From the NCBI RefSeq assembly GCF_020857975.1, contig NZ_JACWUO010000011.1, positions 62,001 to 126,000 on the forward strand: a DNA stretch of 64,000 nucleotides, in the 5' to 3' direction. The number at the start of each line of letters is the position of its first letter. Within the stretch, counting starts at the first letter, position 1. The notes beneath the pieces were generated by a model that saw nothing but the letters and a program-made list of their open reading frames with translations, made no database searches and was not told the origin of the DNA. The translations under genes and the position numbers were made by a program. Source of the DNA: Stenotrophomonas rhizophila. Lineage in GTDB: Bacteria; Pseudomonadota; Gammaproteobacteria; Xanthomonadales; Xanthomonadaceae. Positions 1 to 8,957 of the stretch are shown here, piece after piece.

Positions 1-867
1 GCCGGTGAACACATTGCTGCCATCGCTGATGCGCAGCAGGCTCTGGTGGATGTGCATGGCGCTGCCCGGCTCGTTCTCCATCGGCTTGGCCAGGAAGGTG
101 GCATACACCCCATGGCGCATCGCCGACTCGCGCATAGTGCGCTTGAACAGGAACACCTGGTCGGCCAGGTCCATCGCATTGGCGTGGGTGAAGTTGACTT
201 CCAGCTGGGCCGCGCCGGATTCGTGGATCAGCGTGTCCACGTCCAGCTTCATCGCATCGCAGTAGTCGTACATCAGGTCCAGGATCGGATCGAATTCGTT
301 GACCGCATCGATCGAGTAGGACTGGCGCGCCGTCTCCGGTCGGCCCGAACGCCCGGCCGGCGGCAGCAGCGGGAAATCCGGGTCGGTGTTCTTCTGTACC
401 AGGAAGAACTCCAGCTCCGGCGCCACCACCGGGCGCAGGCCAAGCTCGGCATAGGCATTGAGCACCCGGCGCAGCACATTGCGCGGGGCCAGCTCGTGCG
501 GCTCGCCGGTCTTGGTGAAGCAGTCGTGGATGACCTGGGCGGTGGGGTCGGTGGCCCAGGGCACCATGCGCACCGTGTCCGCGTCCGGGCGCAGGATCAT
601 GTCCGAATCCGACGGCGAGGTCAGCTCGTAGTAGTCGTCCGGGAATTCGCCGGTGACGGTGGTGGCGAAAATGCCTTCGGGCAGGCGGGTACCGTAGTCG
701 TGCGAGAACTTGTCGGCCGGGATGATCTTGCCGCGGGCATTGCCGGTGATGTCCGGTACCAGGCATTCCACCTCGGTGATGCGCCGCTCCTTGAGCCAGC
801 GCAGCAGTGCGCTTTCCTGCGCTACGGGCGGGGTGGAGGCTTTGCGCGAACGCGTTCGGGTGTTCAT
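1..867 (-). CDS. puuA: Gamma-glutamylputrescine synthetase-like glutamine synthetase (3' end outside window)
   Basis: Glutamine synthetase family ligase of the PuuA type, expected to join glutamate to an amine such as putrescine using ATP in the cytoplasm. The reading frame is open from the ATG at 865-867 to the window edge, giving 289 codons of the N-terminal part. Visible are an N-terminal beta-grasp segment (CLVPDITGNARGKIIP), the catalytic-domain start EFFLV, the ESGAAQLEVNF stretch and the GSAMHIHQSL motif at the edge. The C-terminal third is missing only because the window ends. It is divergent from the puuB-like gene at 1274. The amine substrate is inferred from the neighbours; other polyamine or ethanolamine ligases are possible. 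Confidence 0.85.
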   Translation of the reverse strand, partial: MNTRTRSRKASTPPVAQESALLRWLKERRITEVECLVPDITGNARGKIIPADKFSHDYGTRLPEGIFATTVTGEFPDDYYELTSPSDSDMILRPDADTVRMVPWATDPTAQVIHDCFTKTGEPHELAPRNVLRRVLNAYAELGLRPVVAPELEFFLVQKNTDPDFPLLPPAGRSGRPETARQSYSIDAVNEFDPILDLMYDYCDAMKLDVDTLIHESGAAQLEVNFTHANAMDLADQVFLFKRTMRESAMRHGVYATFLAKPMENEPGSAMHIHQSLLRISDGSNVFTG

Positions 868-1273
868 GACCGCTCTGCTTTGGATGGGTAGCGGCGACAA
901 GCTTCGCCGAAGGCATGGAAAATAAGGTGATGGAACCGGCAGGCCCGCCATGCCCGTGGCGCTGCCTGCCAGCGCTGCCGACAGGTGCATCGCATGGGCC
1001 CGCCGCCAGCCGATGCCCCGGCCGTGCACGCAACCGCGAACCGTTGGTGGCCCGCTGCGGCGATCGGTGGCAGCCGGTCCAAGGGCGATACGCGCGGCCG
1101 TCGCCGGATGCGCTGCCTGCACGTTACCCCCGGGCCGTGACCGGGCGCAACTCGCGGCGGCCGTCACATACCGGCCGCGCTGCCTGCGACAGACTGTCTG
1201 CTGTCACCGTTGCGCGTTGCTGGCATGCTGTCCCCATGATTGCCATCCCTTCCCTGCGTTGCTGGTGCATGGC
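868..1273. other. Divergent intergenic region between puuA-like and puuB-like genes
   Basis: About 400 bases separating two divergent genes, so both promoters should lie here. I see no convincing -35/-10 pair or operator by eye. A 13-codon ATG frame at 1236-1277 ends in TGA overlapping the proposed GTG start of the downstream gene (GTGA). Longer frames across the region are Arg/Pro-rich and look like GC-rich noise. Confidence 0.5.
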
Positions 1274-2560
1274 GTGAGCCAGGCCGGCCAGCCCCACGCC
1301 TCAAGCTGGTATGCCGACAGCCTGCCGGCCAGCCCGCTGCGCCCAGCCCTGGCCGGCGCGCACAGCACCGATGTGTGCGTGCTCGGTGCCGGCTATACCG
1401 GACTGTCGGCGGCACTGTCGCTGGCCGAACGCGGCTACCGGGTCACCGTGCTGGAGGCGCAGCGGGTCGGCTGGGGCGCGTCCGGGCGCAATGGCGGCCA
1501 GGCCATCGTCGGCTATGGCTGCGAAGTGGACACGCTGGAACGGTTGGTCGGGCCGGCCGATGCGCGCCGCTTGTTCGACTTCTCGCGCGAGGGCATGGCG
1601 CTGCTGCGCCATCGTCTGCAGCACTACCGGATCGACTGCGACTGGCGCGACGGCCACGCCAGCGTGCCGATCCGGCCCCGCCAGGAACGCGCGCTGCGCG
1701 CCGGGCTGATCGAACTGGCCGAACGCTACGACTATCCGCTGCAGTGGTGGGACCGCGCGCAGCTGCGCCAGCAACTGGACAGCCCGCGCTACCGCGGGGC
1801 GATGTTCGATGCCGCCAGCGGCCACCTGCAGCCGCTGGCCTATGCGCAGGGGCTGGCACGTGCGGCCGAAAGCCTGGGCGTGGTCATCCACGAGCAGTCG
1901 CCGGTAGTGCAGCTGGAGCGCGGCACGCGCCCGCAGCTGCGCACCGCGCACGGCACGGTCACCGCCGGCCACGTGGTGATCGCCGGTAACGCCCTGCTGC
2001 AGGGCATCGCCCCCGAACTGGAGGCGCGGATCATGCCGGTGGGCACCTATGTCGGCGCCTCGCCGGTACTCGGCGCCGAACGCGCCCACGCGCTGATCCG
2101 CAACGACATGGCGGTGGCCGATGTCAGCTGGGCACTGGATTATTTCCGGCTCAGCGCCGACCACCGGCTGCTGTTCGGTGGCCACGCCAGCTATTCGGCG
2201 CTGCCGCCACCGGGATTGCGCGCCCTGATGACCCGGCGCATGCACCAGGTGTTCCCGCAGCTGGCCGACGTGGGCATGGAGCAGGTCTGGGGCGGCTACG
2301 TGGACATCACCCGCAACCGCGCCCCGCACTGGGGCCGGCTGACGCCCAACGTGTATTTCGCGCAGGGCTTCTCCGGCCACGGCGTGGCCGCCACCGGGCT
2401 GGCCGGTGCGGTGCTGGCCGAGGCCATTGCCGGCCAATCGCAGCGACTGGATGTATTCGAACGCATCCCCCACCGCCGCTTCCCCGGCGGGCGCCTGCTG
2501 CGCACCCCGCTGCTGGTGGCGGCGATGTCCTGGTACAAGCTGCGCGATGCGTTGTGGTGA
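1274..2560 (+). CDS. puuB: FAD-dependent gamma-glutamylputrescine oxidoreductase-like protein
   Basis: DAO-family flavoprotein of 428 residues, expected to oxidise gamma-glutamyl-putrescine or a related amine to an aldehyde with release of ammonia and peroxide. The FAD-binding GAGYTG motif is at residues 38-43, followed by the ASGRNGGQ flavin-contact stretch typical of PuuB/OrdL proteins. The C-terminus carries the second FAD contact (FAQGFSGHGVAATGLAG). The frame is open further upstream, but homology begins at the GTG at 1274 (SSWYADSLP, as in PuuB); GTG 1265 is an alternative. No strong Shine-Dalgarno is visible. A 13-codon frame ends in a 4-base overlap with this start. Context with puuA, puuC and an aminotransferase supports amine catabolism. 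Confidence 0.85.
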   Translation: MSQAGQPHASSWYADSLPASPLRPALAGAHSTDVCVLGAGYTGLSAALSLAERGYRVTVLEAQRVGWGASGRNGGQAIVGYGCEVDTLERLVGPADARRLFDFSREGMALLRHRLQHYRIDCDWRDGHASVPIRPRQERALRAGLIELAERYDYPLQWWDRAQLRQQLDSPRYRGAMFDAASGHLQPLAYAQGLARAAESLGVVIHEQSPVVQLERGTRPQLRTAHGTVTAGHVVIAGNALLQGIAPELEARIMPVGTYVGASPVLGAERAHALIRNDMAVADVSWALDYFRLSADHRLLFGGHASYSALPPPGLRALMTRRMHQVFPQLADVGMEQVWGGYVDITRNRAPHWGRLTPNVYFAQGFSGHGVAATGLAGAVLAEAIAGQSQRLDVFERIPHRRFPGGRLLRTPLLVAAMSWYKLRDALW

Positions 2561-2618
2561 GTGGCGGTGCCGACCAGTCCCGCCAGGCGCCTGTCGCCGG
2601 CCGCGCCGATTGCGCACC

Positions 2619-2645
2619 TAAAGTTGCAGGCGGAAATGCCGCTAA
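2619..2645 (+). promoter_or_regulatory. Sigma-28 (FliA) promoter
   Basis: TAAAGTTG at 2619-2626, an 11-base spacer, then GCCGCTAA at 2638-2645. The FliA consensus is TAAAGTTT-N11-GCCGATAA, so each box matches 7 of 8 with the exact spacing. Transcription would begin near 2652, which excludes the ATG at 2636 and supports ATG 2681 as the start of the cyclase gene. Confidence 0.8.
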
Positions 2646-2680
2646 CACTGCGGACCGACTTCACTCCGAGCGTACGCCCC

Positions 2681-4021
2681 ATGCCGGCACTGTTGCAGGG
2701 CGCTGTCGACAGCGACCCCGGTGATGCCCTGCCCCAGCGGATCCTGCTGGTGGAAAACTCGCGCACGTTCACCAGCATGCTGGGCGAGGCCATCGAGCAA
2801 CGGCTGGAACTGCCGGTATCGGTGGCTACCAGCCTGGCCGAGGCCGGGCGCCTGCTGGATGAGGAACAGGGCTGGTTCCTGGTGCTGACCGGGCTGGTGC
2901 TGGCCGATGGCGACCGCGACAAGGTGGTCGAGTTCTTCCTCTCGCGCGGCCTGCCCACGGTGGTGGTCAGCGGCGTCTACGACGAAGACCTGCGCAAGCG
3001 CGTGCTGCAGCAGCAGATCATCGACTACGTACTCAAGAACACCCCCGGCAGCGTCGACTACCTGGTGTGGCTGGTGCAGCGGCTGGAGCGCAACCGCCGC
3101 ATCGCCGCCCTGGTGGTGGACGATTCGCTGTCGGCGCGGATGTATGCCGCCTCGCTGCTGCGCATGTACGGGCATACCGTGTACGAGGCCGCCGATGGCG
3201 CGCAGGGCCTGGAGGCGATCGAGGCGCACCCTGCGATCCGGCTGGCGGTGGTCGACCAGGAAATGCCGGGCATGGAGGGGGTGGAATTCAGCCGCCGGCT
3301 GCGTACCCTGCGCTCGCGCGACAAGGTGGCGGTGATCGGCATTTCCGGCAACACCGATCCTTCGCTGATTCCGCGCTTCCTCAAGAACGGTGCCAACGAT
3401 TTCCTGCGCAAGCCGTTTTCGCGCGAGGAGTTCTTCTGCCGGGTCTCGCAGAACGTGGACCAGCTGGAACTGATCGGCACCCTGCAGGACCTGGCTACCC
3501 GCGACTTCCTCACCGGGCTGCCCAACCGTCGCTGCTTCCTGGAGCAGAGCCAGCGCCAGCTGCCGCAGCTGCACCTGACCGGTGAGCCGGTGGCGGTGGC
3601 GATGATCGACATCGACCACTTCAAGCACATCAACGACACCCACGGCCACGAAGCCGGCGACGACGCGCTGCGCGCAGTCGCCGCGGCGGTGGCCGGGCAT
3701 GCGCGCGAGCAGGACCTGATCGCGCGCTTTGGCGGCGAGGAGTTCTGCCTGCTGGTTCCGGGGCTGGAGGAAGACCAGGCGCGTGGCTACTTCGAACTGC
3801 TGCGCCAGCGCATCGCCGCCCTGGAGGTGAAGCTGGGGACGGCCACGCTGCGCATGACCGTCAGCATCGGGCTGTGCTGCCTGCAGCCGCAGCGCGATTC
3901 GCTGCACCGGTTGATTTCCGAGGCCGACCGCCAGCTGTACCTGGCCAAGGCCGGCGGCCGCAACCGGGTCAGCTGCACCAGCGTGGTCGACAACGCGCGC
4001 GAGCCCGCACTGGCGCCTTGA
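2681..4021 (+). CDS. Dual-receiver response regulator with GGDEF diguanylate cyclase domain
   Basis: PleD-like protein of 446 residues predicted to make cyclic di-GMP on phosphorylation. Receiver 1 (about 20-135) is degenerate: the usual phospho-acceptor region reads [12 protein letters not shown] with no Asp at the expected site. Receiver 2 (about 140-255) is complete: D147/D148, phospho-acceptor D192 in VVDQEMPG and K244. The GGDEF domain (about 268-435) has [10 protein letters not shown], an active GGEEF at 351-355 and an inhibitory RxxD site (REQD, 342-345). In-frame starts exist at 2561 and 2636, but the sigma-28 promoter at 2619-2645 places transcription after both. The gene is followed 70 bases on by a hemerythrin gene. 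A link to motility or chemotaxis is inferred from the promoter. Confidence 0.88.
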   Translation: MPALLQGAVDSDPGDALPQRILLVENSRTFTSMLGEAIEQRLELPVSVATSLAEAGRLLDEEQGWFLVLTGLVLADGDRDKVVEFFLSRGLPTVVVSGVYDEDLRKRVLQQQIIDYVLKNTPGSVDYLVWLVQRLERNRRIAALVVDDSLSARMYAASLLRMYGHTVYEAADGAQGLEAIEAHPAIRLAVVDQEMPGMEGVEFSRRLRTLRSRDKVAVIGISGNTDPSLIPRFLKNGANDFLRKPFSREEFFCRVSQNVDQLELIGTLQDLATRDFLTGLPNRRCFLEQSQRQLPQLHLTGEPVAVAMIDIDHFKHINDTHGHEAGDDALRAVAAAVAGHAREQDLIARFGGEEFCLLVPGLEEDQARGYFELLRQRIAALEVKLGTATLRMTVSIGLCCLQPQRDSLHRLISEADRQLYLAKAGGRNRVSCTSVVDNAREPALAP

Positions 4022-4034
4022 TCCAGATCAACGC

Positions 4035-4053
4035 GGGCCGGCAGCGCCGGCCC
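4035..4053. repeat. Perfect 8-bp palindrome between cyclase and hemerythrin genes
   Basis: GGGCCGGC, three-base loop, GCCGGCCC. There is no T-run, so it is not a classic terminator; it may be a REP-like element or an mRNA-stabilising hairpin separating the two coding regions. Confidence 0.5.
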
Positions 4054-4091
4054 TAGAGTCGCTCCCAGTTGAACAGCACGGGGAACGCAGC

Positions 4092-4553
4092 ATGGCACTT
4101 CTGGTCTGGCAGGACGACCTGAACATCGGCATCGAGGTCATCGACCACCAGCACATGCGGATCGTGGAGATGCTCAACCATCTGCACATGGCGCAGAGCA
4201 GCCTGCAGCGGCTGGCGGTGGCCGAGGTGATCGACGAACTGGTGGACTACACCATGTCGCACTTCGCCTTCGAGGAAGAGCTGATGGAGGAAGCCGGCTA
4301 TCCGTTCTGTGCCGCGCACAAGCGCGTGCACGAAATCTTCGGCAAGCGCGTGTCCGAGTACCGGCTGCGCTTCCAGGCCGGCGAAGACGTCACCGACGAA
4401 CTGCGCACGATGCTCTCGCGCTGGCTGTTCAACCACATCCGCGGCGATGACAAGGCCTATGCGCCGCAGGTCAAGCAACACCTGAACCAGTTCGCCCGCG
4501 AGCACCAGCAGGGCAGCTGGCTGGGCCGTACGCTCAAGCGTTTCTTCCGCTGA
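4092..4553 (+). CDS. Bacteriohemerythrin
   Basis: Single-domain hemerythrin of 153 residues, an oxygen-binding di-iron four-helix bundle in the cytoplasm. The iron ligands expected in the family can be read: H21 (in IDHQH), H57 and E61 (HFAFEEE), H76 and H80 (HKRVH), H115 and D120 ([10 protein letters not shown]). Bacteriohemerythrins supply or sense oxygen, often for methane oxidation, energy taxis or c-di-GMP signalling. It lies 70 bases downstream of the sigma-28-controlled cyclase on the same strand, so it may share that transcript, suggesting an aerotaxis or oxygen-linked role (inference). Its last 20 bases overlap the convergent transporter gene. Confidence 0.93.
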   Translation: MALLVWQDDLNIGIEVIDHQHMRIVEMLNHLHMAQSSLQRLAVAEVIDELVDYTMSHFAFEEELMEEAGYPFCAAHKRVHEIFGKRVSEYRLRFQAGEDVTDELRTMLSRWLFNHIRGDDKAYAPQVKQHLNQFAREHQQGSWLGRTLKRFFR

Positions 4554-5826
4554 GCGCGGCGCGCCGGCTCATCGCCAGTAGGGCCAGGATGGTCATCAGC
4601 GCGGTCCCGCACAGGTACAGCCCCACCGCCAGCAGGCCGAAGCGTTCGGCCAGCCAGGTCGCCACGTACGGCGCCGGCGCCGCGCCGAGGATGCCGGCCA
4701 GGTTGAACGACAGCGAGGCGCCGGTGTAGCGCACCTGCACCGGGTAGATCTCGGCCAGGAAGGTGCCGCAGGGGCCGTAGGTCAGGCCCATCAGGAACAT
4801 GCCCAGCGACAGGAAACCCAGCACCAGCCACGGGCTGGATGCCTGCAGCAGCGGCGCGAACAGCACGCCGAAGCCCAGGATCAGGCCGCTGGCCACGATC
4901 ATCGTACGGCGCGTGCCCCAACGGTCGCCGTACAACGCCGACAGCGGGATGCCGGCGGCGAAGAACAGCATGCTGATCATCTGCAGCAGCAGGAAATCCG
5001 AGCGGGTGTAGTGCAGTACCGTGGTGCCGTAGCCCAGGGTGAACACCGTCATCAGGTAGAACAGCACAAAGGTGGCGAACGCGCCCAGCGTCCCCAGCAT
5101 CAGGGTCAGGCCGTGCTCGCGCATGACCGTCCACATCGGCAGCCTGACCCGCTCGTTGCGGTCCAGCGCCGCCTGGAACTGCGGCGTCTCGTGGATGTTC
5201 AGGCGCACCCACAACCCCACCGCCACCAGCAGCGAACTGGCCAGGAACGGAATGCGCCAGCCCCACTGCAGGAAATCGGCATCGCTCATCACCCCGCCCA
5301 GCAGCAGGAAGATGCCGGCCGACAACAGGAAGCCCAGCGGCGCCCCCAACTGCGGGAACATGCCGTACCAGGCGCGCTTGCCCGGCGGTGCGTTCTCGGT
5401 GGCCAGCAGCACCGCCCCGCCCCATTCACCGCCCAGCCCCAGGCCCTGGCCGAAACGGCACAGCGCCAGCAGCGCCGGGGCCAGGATGCCGATGCTGGCA
5501 TGGGTGGGCAGCAGCCCGATCGCCACGGTGGATACGCCCATGGTCAGCAGCGCGGCCACCAGCGTGGCCTTGCGCCCGATCCGGTCGCCGTAGTGGCCGA
5601 ACACCGCCGAGCCGACCGGACGGGCGATGAAGGCCACCGCGAAGGTCGCCAGCGACTGCAGCAGCGCCGCGCCATCGCTGCTGTCGGGGAAGAACAGGTG
5701 CGGGAACACCAGCACCGCGGCCGTGGCGTAGATGTAGAAATCGAAGAATTCGATGGTGGTGCCGATCAGGCTGGCCAGCAGGATGCGGCGGGGCGAATTG
5801 GCGGCAGGTGCGGCGGGAGTCGACAT
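4534..5826 (-). CDS. MHS-family MFS transporter (ShiA/ProP type)
   Basis: Twelve-segment inner-membrane symporter of 430 residues in the metabolite:H+ symporter branch of the major facilitator superfamily. The N-terminus has the family hallmark [15 protein letters not shown], then [18 protein letters not shown] for the loop 2-3 signature, and [15 protein letters not shown] in segment 4-5. The frame is open upstream to 6141, but the ATG at 5824-5826 matches family N-termini. It lies between amine-catabolic genes, 113 bases downstream of the aldehyde dehydrogenase stop on the same strand, so it may import the substrate of that pathway; the substrate itself cannot be read from the sequence. It converges with and overlaps the hemerythrin gene by 20 bases. 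Confidence 0.9.
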   Translation of the reverse strand: MSTPAAPAANSPRRILLASLIGTTIEFFDFYIYATAAVLVFPHLFFPDSSDGAALLQSLATFAVAFIARPVGSAVFGHYGDRIGRKATLVAALLTMGVSTVAIGLLPTHASIGILAPALLALCRFGQGLGLGGEWGGAVLLATENAPPGKRAWYGMFPQLGAPLGFLLSAGIFLLLGGVMSDADFLQWGWRIPFLASSLLVAVGLWVRLNIHETPQFQAALDRNERVRLPMWTVMREHGLTLMLGTLGAFATFVLFYLMTVFTLGYGTTVLHYTRSDFLLLQMISMLFFAAGIPLSALYGDRWGTRRTMIVASGLILGFGVLFAPLLQASSPWLVLGFLSLGMFLMGLTYGPCGTFLAEIYPVQVRYTGASLSFNLAGILGAAPAPYVATWLAERFGLLAVGLYLCGTALMTILALLAMSRRAALSGRNA

Positions 5827-5939
5827 CGGGCACACGAAGAAGGGCAGCTGCCGGATTCTGCCACGGCCACGCCGTGCTGCGGGCCGATGGTTGCAGACGT
5901 GACCGCCTCGCCCGCCCGGCACCAGGCGTGGCCGACGCC

Positions 5940-7442
5940 TCAGTCGCCCAGGTGGATCCAGGTGGCCTTGAGCTCGGTGTACTTGTCGAAGGCGTGCAGC
6001 GATTTGTCGCGGCCGATGCCGGACTGCTTGTAGCCACCGAACGGGGCGGTCATGTCGCCGCCGTCCCACTGATTGACCCAGACGCTGCCGGCCCGCAGCT
6101 GGCGCGCCACCCGGTGCGCGCGGCCGAGGTCGCCGGTCCACAGGCCGGCCGCCAAACCGTAGCTGGAATCGTTGGCCAGGCGCTGCGCGTCGGCCTCGTG
6201 GTCGAAGCCGAGTACCGCCAGCACCGGGCCGAAGATTTCCTCGCGGGCGATCGCATGGCCTGCATCGACCTCATCGAACACGGTCGGCTGCACATAGCTG
6301 CCGCCGGCCACCACCTCCACCCGCTTGCCGCCCAGCAGCAACCGCGCGCCCTCGGCCTGGCCGCGGTTGATGTAGGCCAGCACGTGCTCGGCGTGGGCTG
6401 CATCGACCAGCGCGCCCATCGGCGCGTCCGGGTCGAACGGATGGCCGGGCTGCATGCGCCGTGCGTGGGCCAGCACCCGGGTTACGAAGGCGTCCTGGAT
6501 CGAACGTTGCACCAGCAGCCGCGAGGCCGCCGTACAGACCTCGCCCTGGTTGTAGAAGATGCCGGTGGCCGCCGCTTCGGCCGCCTTGTCCAGGTCCGGC
6601 GCATCGGCGAACACCAGGTTGGGGCTCTTGCCGCCGCACTCCAGCCAGGTGCGCTTGAGGTTGGACAGGCCCGCGCACTGCAGCAGACGGCGGCCCACCG
6701 CGGTGGAGCCGGTAAAGGCCAGCGCGTCCACGTCCATGTGCAGGGCCAGCGGTTCGCCGGCTCGCCTGCCAGTGCCGGGCAGCACGTTGAACACCCCATC
6801 GGGGATGCCGGCCTCGGCCACCAGCGCGGCCAGCCGGATCGCACTCAACGGCGAGCGCTCGGACGGCTTGAGGATCAGCGAATTGCCGGCCGCCAGCGCC
6901 GGGGCGATCTTCCAGCAGGCCATCAGCAACGGAAAGTTCCACGGCACGATCGCGGCCACCACGCCCACCGGCTCGCGGCTGATCAGGCCCAGCGTATCGG
7001 ACGCGGTCGGGGCGATTTCCCCGTATACCTTGTCGACCGCCTCGGCGGTCCAGCGCAGGCAGCGCACCGCACCGGGCAGGTCGCCCTGGCGCGCGTCGCG
7101 CACCGGCTTGCCCATGTCCAGGCTTTCCAGCAAGGCCAGCTCATCGGCATGCTGTTCGACCAGGTCGGCCAGTCGCAGCAGCACCTGCTTGCGTTGCACC
7201 GGCGCGGCGCGCGACCAGTGCCCGGCCTCGAAGCTGCGCCGCGCGGCGGCCACCGCGCGCTCGACATCGTTGCTGCCGCAGTCGGCCACCTGGGCCAGCA
7301 CGCGCCCGTCGATCGGGCTGATGCAGGCAAAGCGTGCGCCGTCCACGGCGTCCACGTAACGGCCGTTGATGAAGGCCTGGCCCTGCACGCTCAAGGCATC
7401 GGCCTGGCGCTGCCAGTCCTGGCGGGTGCGCACGCTGGTCAT
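5940..7442 (-). CDS. puuC: PuuC-type aldehyde dehydrogenase
   Basis: NAD(P)-dependent aldehyde dehydrogenase of 500 residues, close in length and motifs to PuuC (gamma-glutamyl-gamma-aminobutyraldehyde dehydrogenase). Visible are VPWNFP with N169, the NAD-binding loop FTGSTAVG (243-250), general base E268 in LECGGKSPN and catalytic C303 in NQGEVCTAASR. The ATG at 7440-7442 follows an AGGAG ribosome binding site eight bases upstream; the longer open frame to 8207 is antisense noise. It is divergent from the omega-aminotransferase at 7554, and both are expected to act on aminoaldehydes and amino acids arising from polyamine breakdown. Substrate assignment is by family and context. Confidence 0.88.
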   Translation of the reverse strand: MTSVRTRQDWQRQADALSVQGQAFINGRYVDAVDGARFACISPIDGRVLAQVADCGSNDVERAVAAARRSFEAGHWSRAAPVQRKQVLLRLADLVEQHADELALLESLDMGKPVRDARQGDLPGAVRCLRWTAEAVDKVYGEIAPTASDTLGLISREPVGVVAAIVPWNFPLLMACWKIAPALAAGNSLILKPSERSPLSAIRLAALVAEAGIPDGVFNVLPGTGRRAGEPLALHMDVDALAFTGSTAVGRRLLQCAGLSNLKRTWLECGGKSPNLVFADAPDLDKAAEAAATGIFYNQGEVCTAASRLLVQRSIQDAFVTRVLAHARRMQPGHPFDPDAPMGALVDAAHAEHVLAYINRGQAEGARLLLGGKRVEVVAGGSYVQPTVFDEVDAGHAIAREEIFGPVLAVLGFDHEADAQRLANDSSYGLAAGLWTGDLGRAHRVARQLRAGSVWVNQWDGGDMTAPFGGYKQSGIGRDKSLHAFDKYTELKATWIHLGD

Positions 7443-7553
7443 CGAAGGTCTCCTGCAGCGGGTATCGACCGCCTTTATACCCGGCGCTTTCACCCCGCGC
7501 CGTGACGCATCTGCGATAGAGTCGTGACCATCCGGTCTGCTGCGGAGTCGTCG

Positions 7554-8906
7554 ATGCGTCGTACCGAAAGCGGGTTGTCGTCCCTGTCCCAGCAGCGCCC
7601 GGTATCGATGGAGGCGTACTGGATGCCGTTCAGCGCCAACCGCCAGTACAAGGCCGCCCCACGCCTGCTGGTACGCGCCGAAGGCATGTACTACCACGAT
7701 GTGGACGACCGCCCGATCCTGGATGCCGCCGCCGGGCTGTGGTGCTGCAACGCCGGCCATGCCCGCCCGCGGATCGTGCAGGCCATCCAGCAGCAGGCGG
7801 CCACGCTGGATTTCGCCCCGCCGTTCCAGATGGGCTCGCCGCTGCCGTTCGTACTGGCCCAGCGCCTGGCCGCACTGGCCCCGGCGCCGCTCAACCATGT
7901 GTTCTTCAGCAACTCCGGCTCCGAAGCGGTGGATACCGCGATGAAGATCGTGCTGGCCTACCACCGGCTGCGCGGCCAGGGCCAGCGCACCCGCTTCATC
8001 GGCCGCGAGAAGGCCTACCACGGGGTCGGCTTCGGCGGCCTGTCGATCGGCGGGCTGCCCAACAACCGCAAGGACGCCGGCCCGCTGCTGGCCGGCAGCG
8101 ATTTCCTGCGCCACACCCTGGACCTGTCCCGCAACGCGTTCAGCCGTGGCCTGCCCCGCCACGGCGCCGAACTGGCCGAGGACCTGGAACGGCTGATCGC
8201 CCTGCACGATGCGTCCACCATCGCCGCGGTGTTCGTCGAGCCCATCGCCGGCTCCGGCGGGGTGATCCTACCAGCGCCCGGTTACCTGCAGCGGCTGCGC
8301 GAGATCTGCGACCAGCACGGCATCGTGCTGGTCTTCGACGAGGTCATCACCGGCTTCGGCCGGGTCGGCAACGCGTTTGCCGCACAGCGGTTCGGGGTCA
8401 CCCCGGACCTGATGACACTGGCCAAGGGGCTGACCAACGGCGCGGTGCCGATGGGCGCCACCCTGGTGTCCGACGCCGTGCATGCCGCCTTCATGCAGGG
8501 CCCGCCGGGCGCCATCGAACTGTTCCATGGCTATACCTATTCGGGCCACCCGCTGGCCTGCGCGGCGGCGCTGGCCACGCTGGACACCTACGCCGAAGAG
8601 CACCTGTTCGAACGCGCCATCGAGCTGGGCGACTATTGGCAATCGGCCCTGCACAGCCTGCGCGGCCTGCCGCACGTGATCGACATCCGCAATTTCGGGC
8701 TGATCGGCGCGGTCGAGCTGGCCCCGCGCAAGGATGCCCCGGGCGCGCGCGGCTACGAGGTGTTCGAACGCTGTTTCCGCGACGGCAGCCTGCTGGTGCG
8801 CTGTACCGGCGACGTGATCGCCTTGTCGCCGCCGCTGATCATCGACAAGGCGCAGATCGACCGGATCGTGGAGATCCTGGGCGACATGATCAATGCCACC
8901 GGCTGA
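7554..8906 (+). CDS. Omega-amino acid:pyruvate aminotransferase (BauA-like, class III)
   Basis: PLP-dependent class III aminotransferase of 450 residues. It contains MPFSANRQYK, NSGSEAVDTAMK for the PLP phosphate site (119-130), FDEVITGFGRVG with D262, and the Schiff-base lysine K291 in LAKGLTNGAVPMG. The overall pattern (IGREKAYHGV, LQRLREICDQHGI, VIDIRN) is that of beta-alanine/omega-amino acid:pyruvate aminotransferases. The ATG at 7554 is chosen because GCGGAG lies eight bases upstream; a GTG at 7524 is in frame. Divergent from puuC across a 111-base spacer. Expected role: conversion of beta-alanine, GABA or a diamine to the semialdehyde using pyruvate. Confidence 0.88.
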   Translation: MRRTESGLSSLSQQRPVSMEAYWMPFSANRQYKAAPRLLVRAEGMYYHDVDDRPILDAAAGLWCCNAGHARPRIVQAIQQQAATLDFAPPFQMGSPLPFVLAQRLAALAPAPLNHVFFSNSGSEAVDTAMKIVLAYHRLRGQGQRTRFIGREKAYHGVGFGGLSIGGLPNNRKDAGPLLAGSDFLRHTLDLSRNAFSRGLPRHGAELAEDLERLIALHDASTIAAVFVEPIAGSGGVILPAPGYLQRLREICDQHGIVLVFDEVITGFGRVGNAFAAQRFGVTPDLMTLAKGLTNGAVPMGATLVSDAVHAAFMQGPPGAIELFHGYTYSGHPLACAAALATLDTYAEEHLFERAIELGDYWQSALHSLRGLPHVIDIRNFGLIGAVELAPRKDAPGARGYEVFERCFRDGSLLVRCTGDVIALSPPLIIDKAQIDRIVEILGDMINATG

Positions 8907-8957
8907 CCCCCACCCCCATTACAATGGTCGGTCACGTTTGCTCGCGTACCGGATTGC

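Noticed and set aside
915..1277. 120-codon frame in the puuA-puuB spacer
   Set aside because: Arg/Pro-rich, no ribosome binding site, no domain; typical spurious frame in GC-rich DNA.
2636..2680. ATG 2636 as start of the cyclase gene
   Set aside because: It lies within the sigma-28 promoter, upstream of the expected transcription start; ATG 2681 is used.
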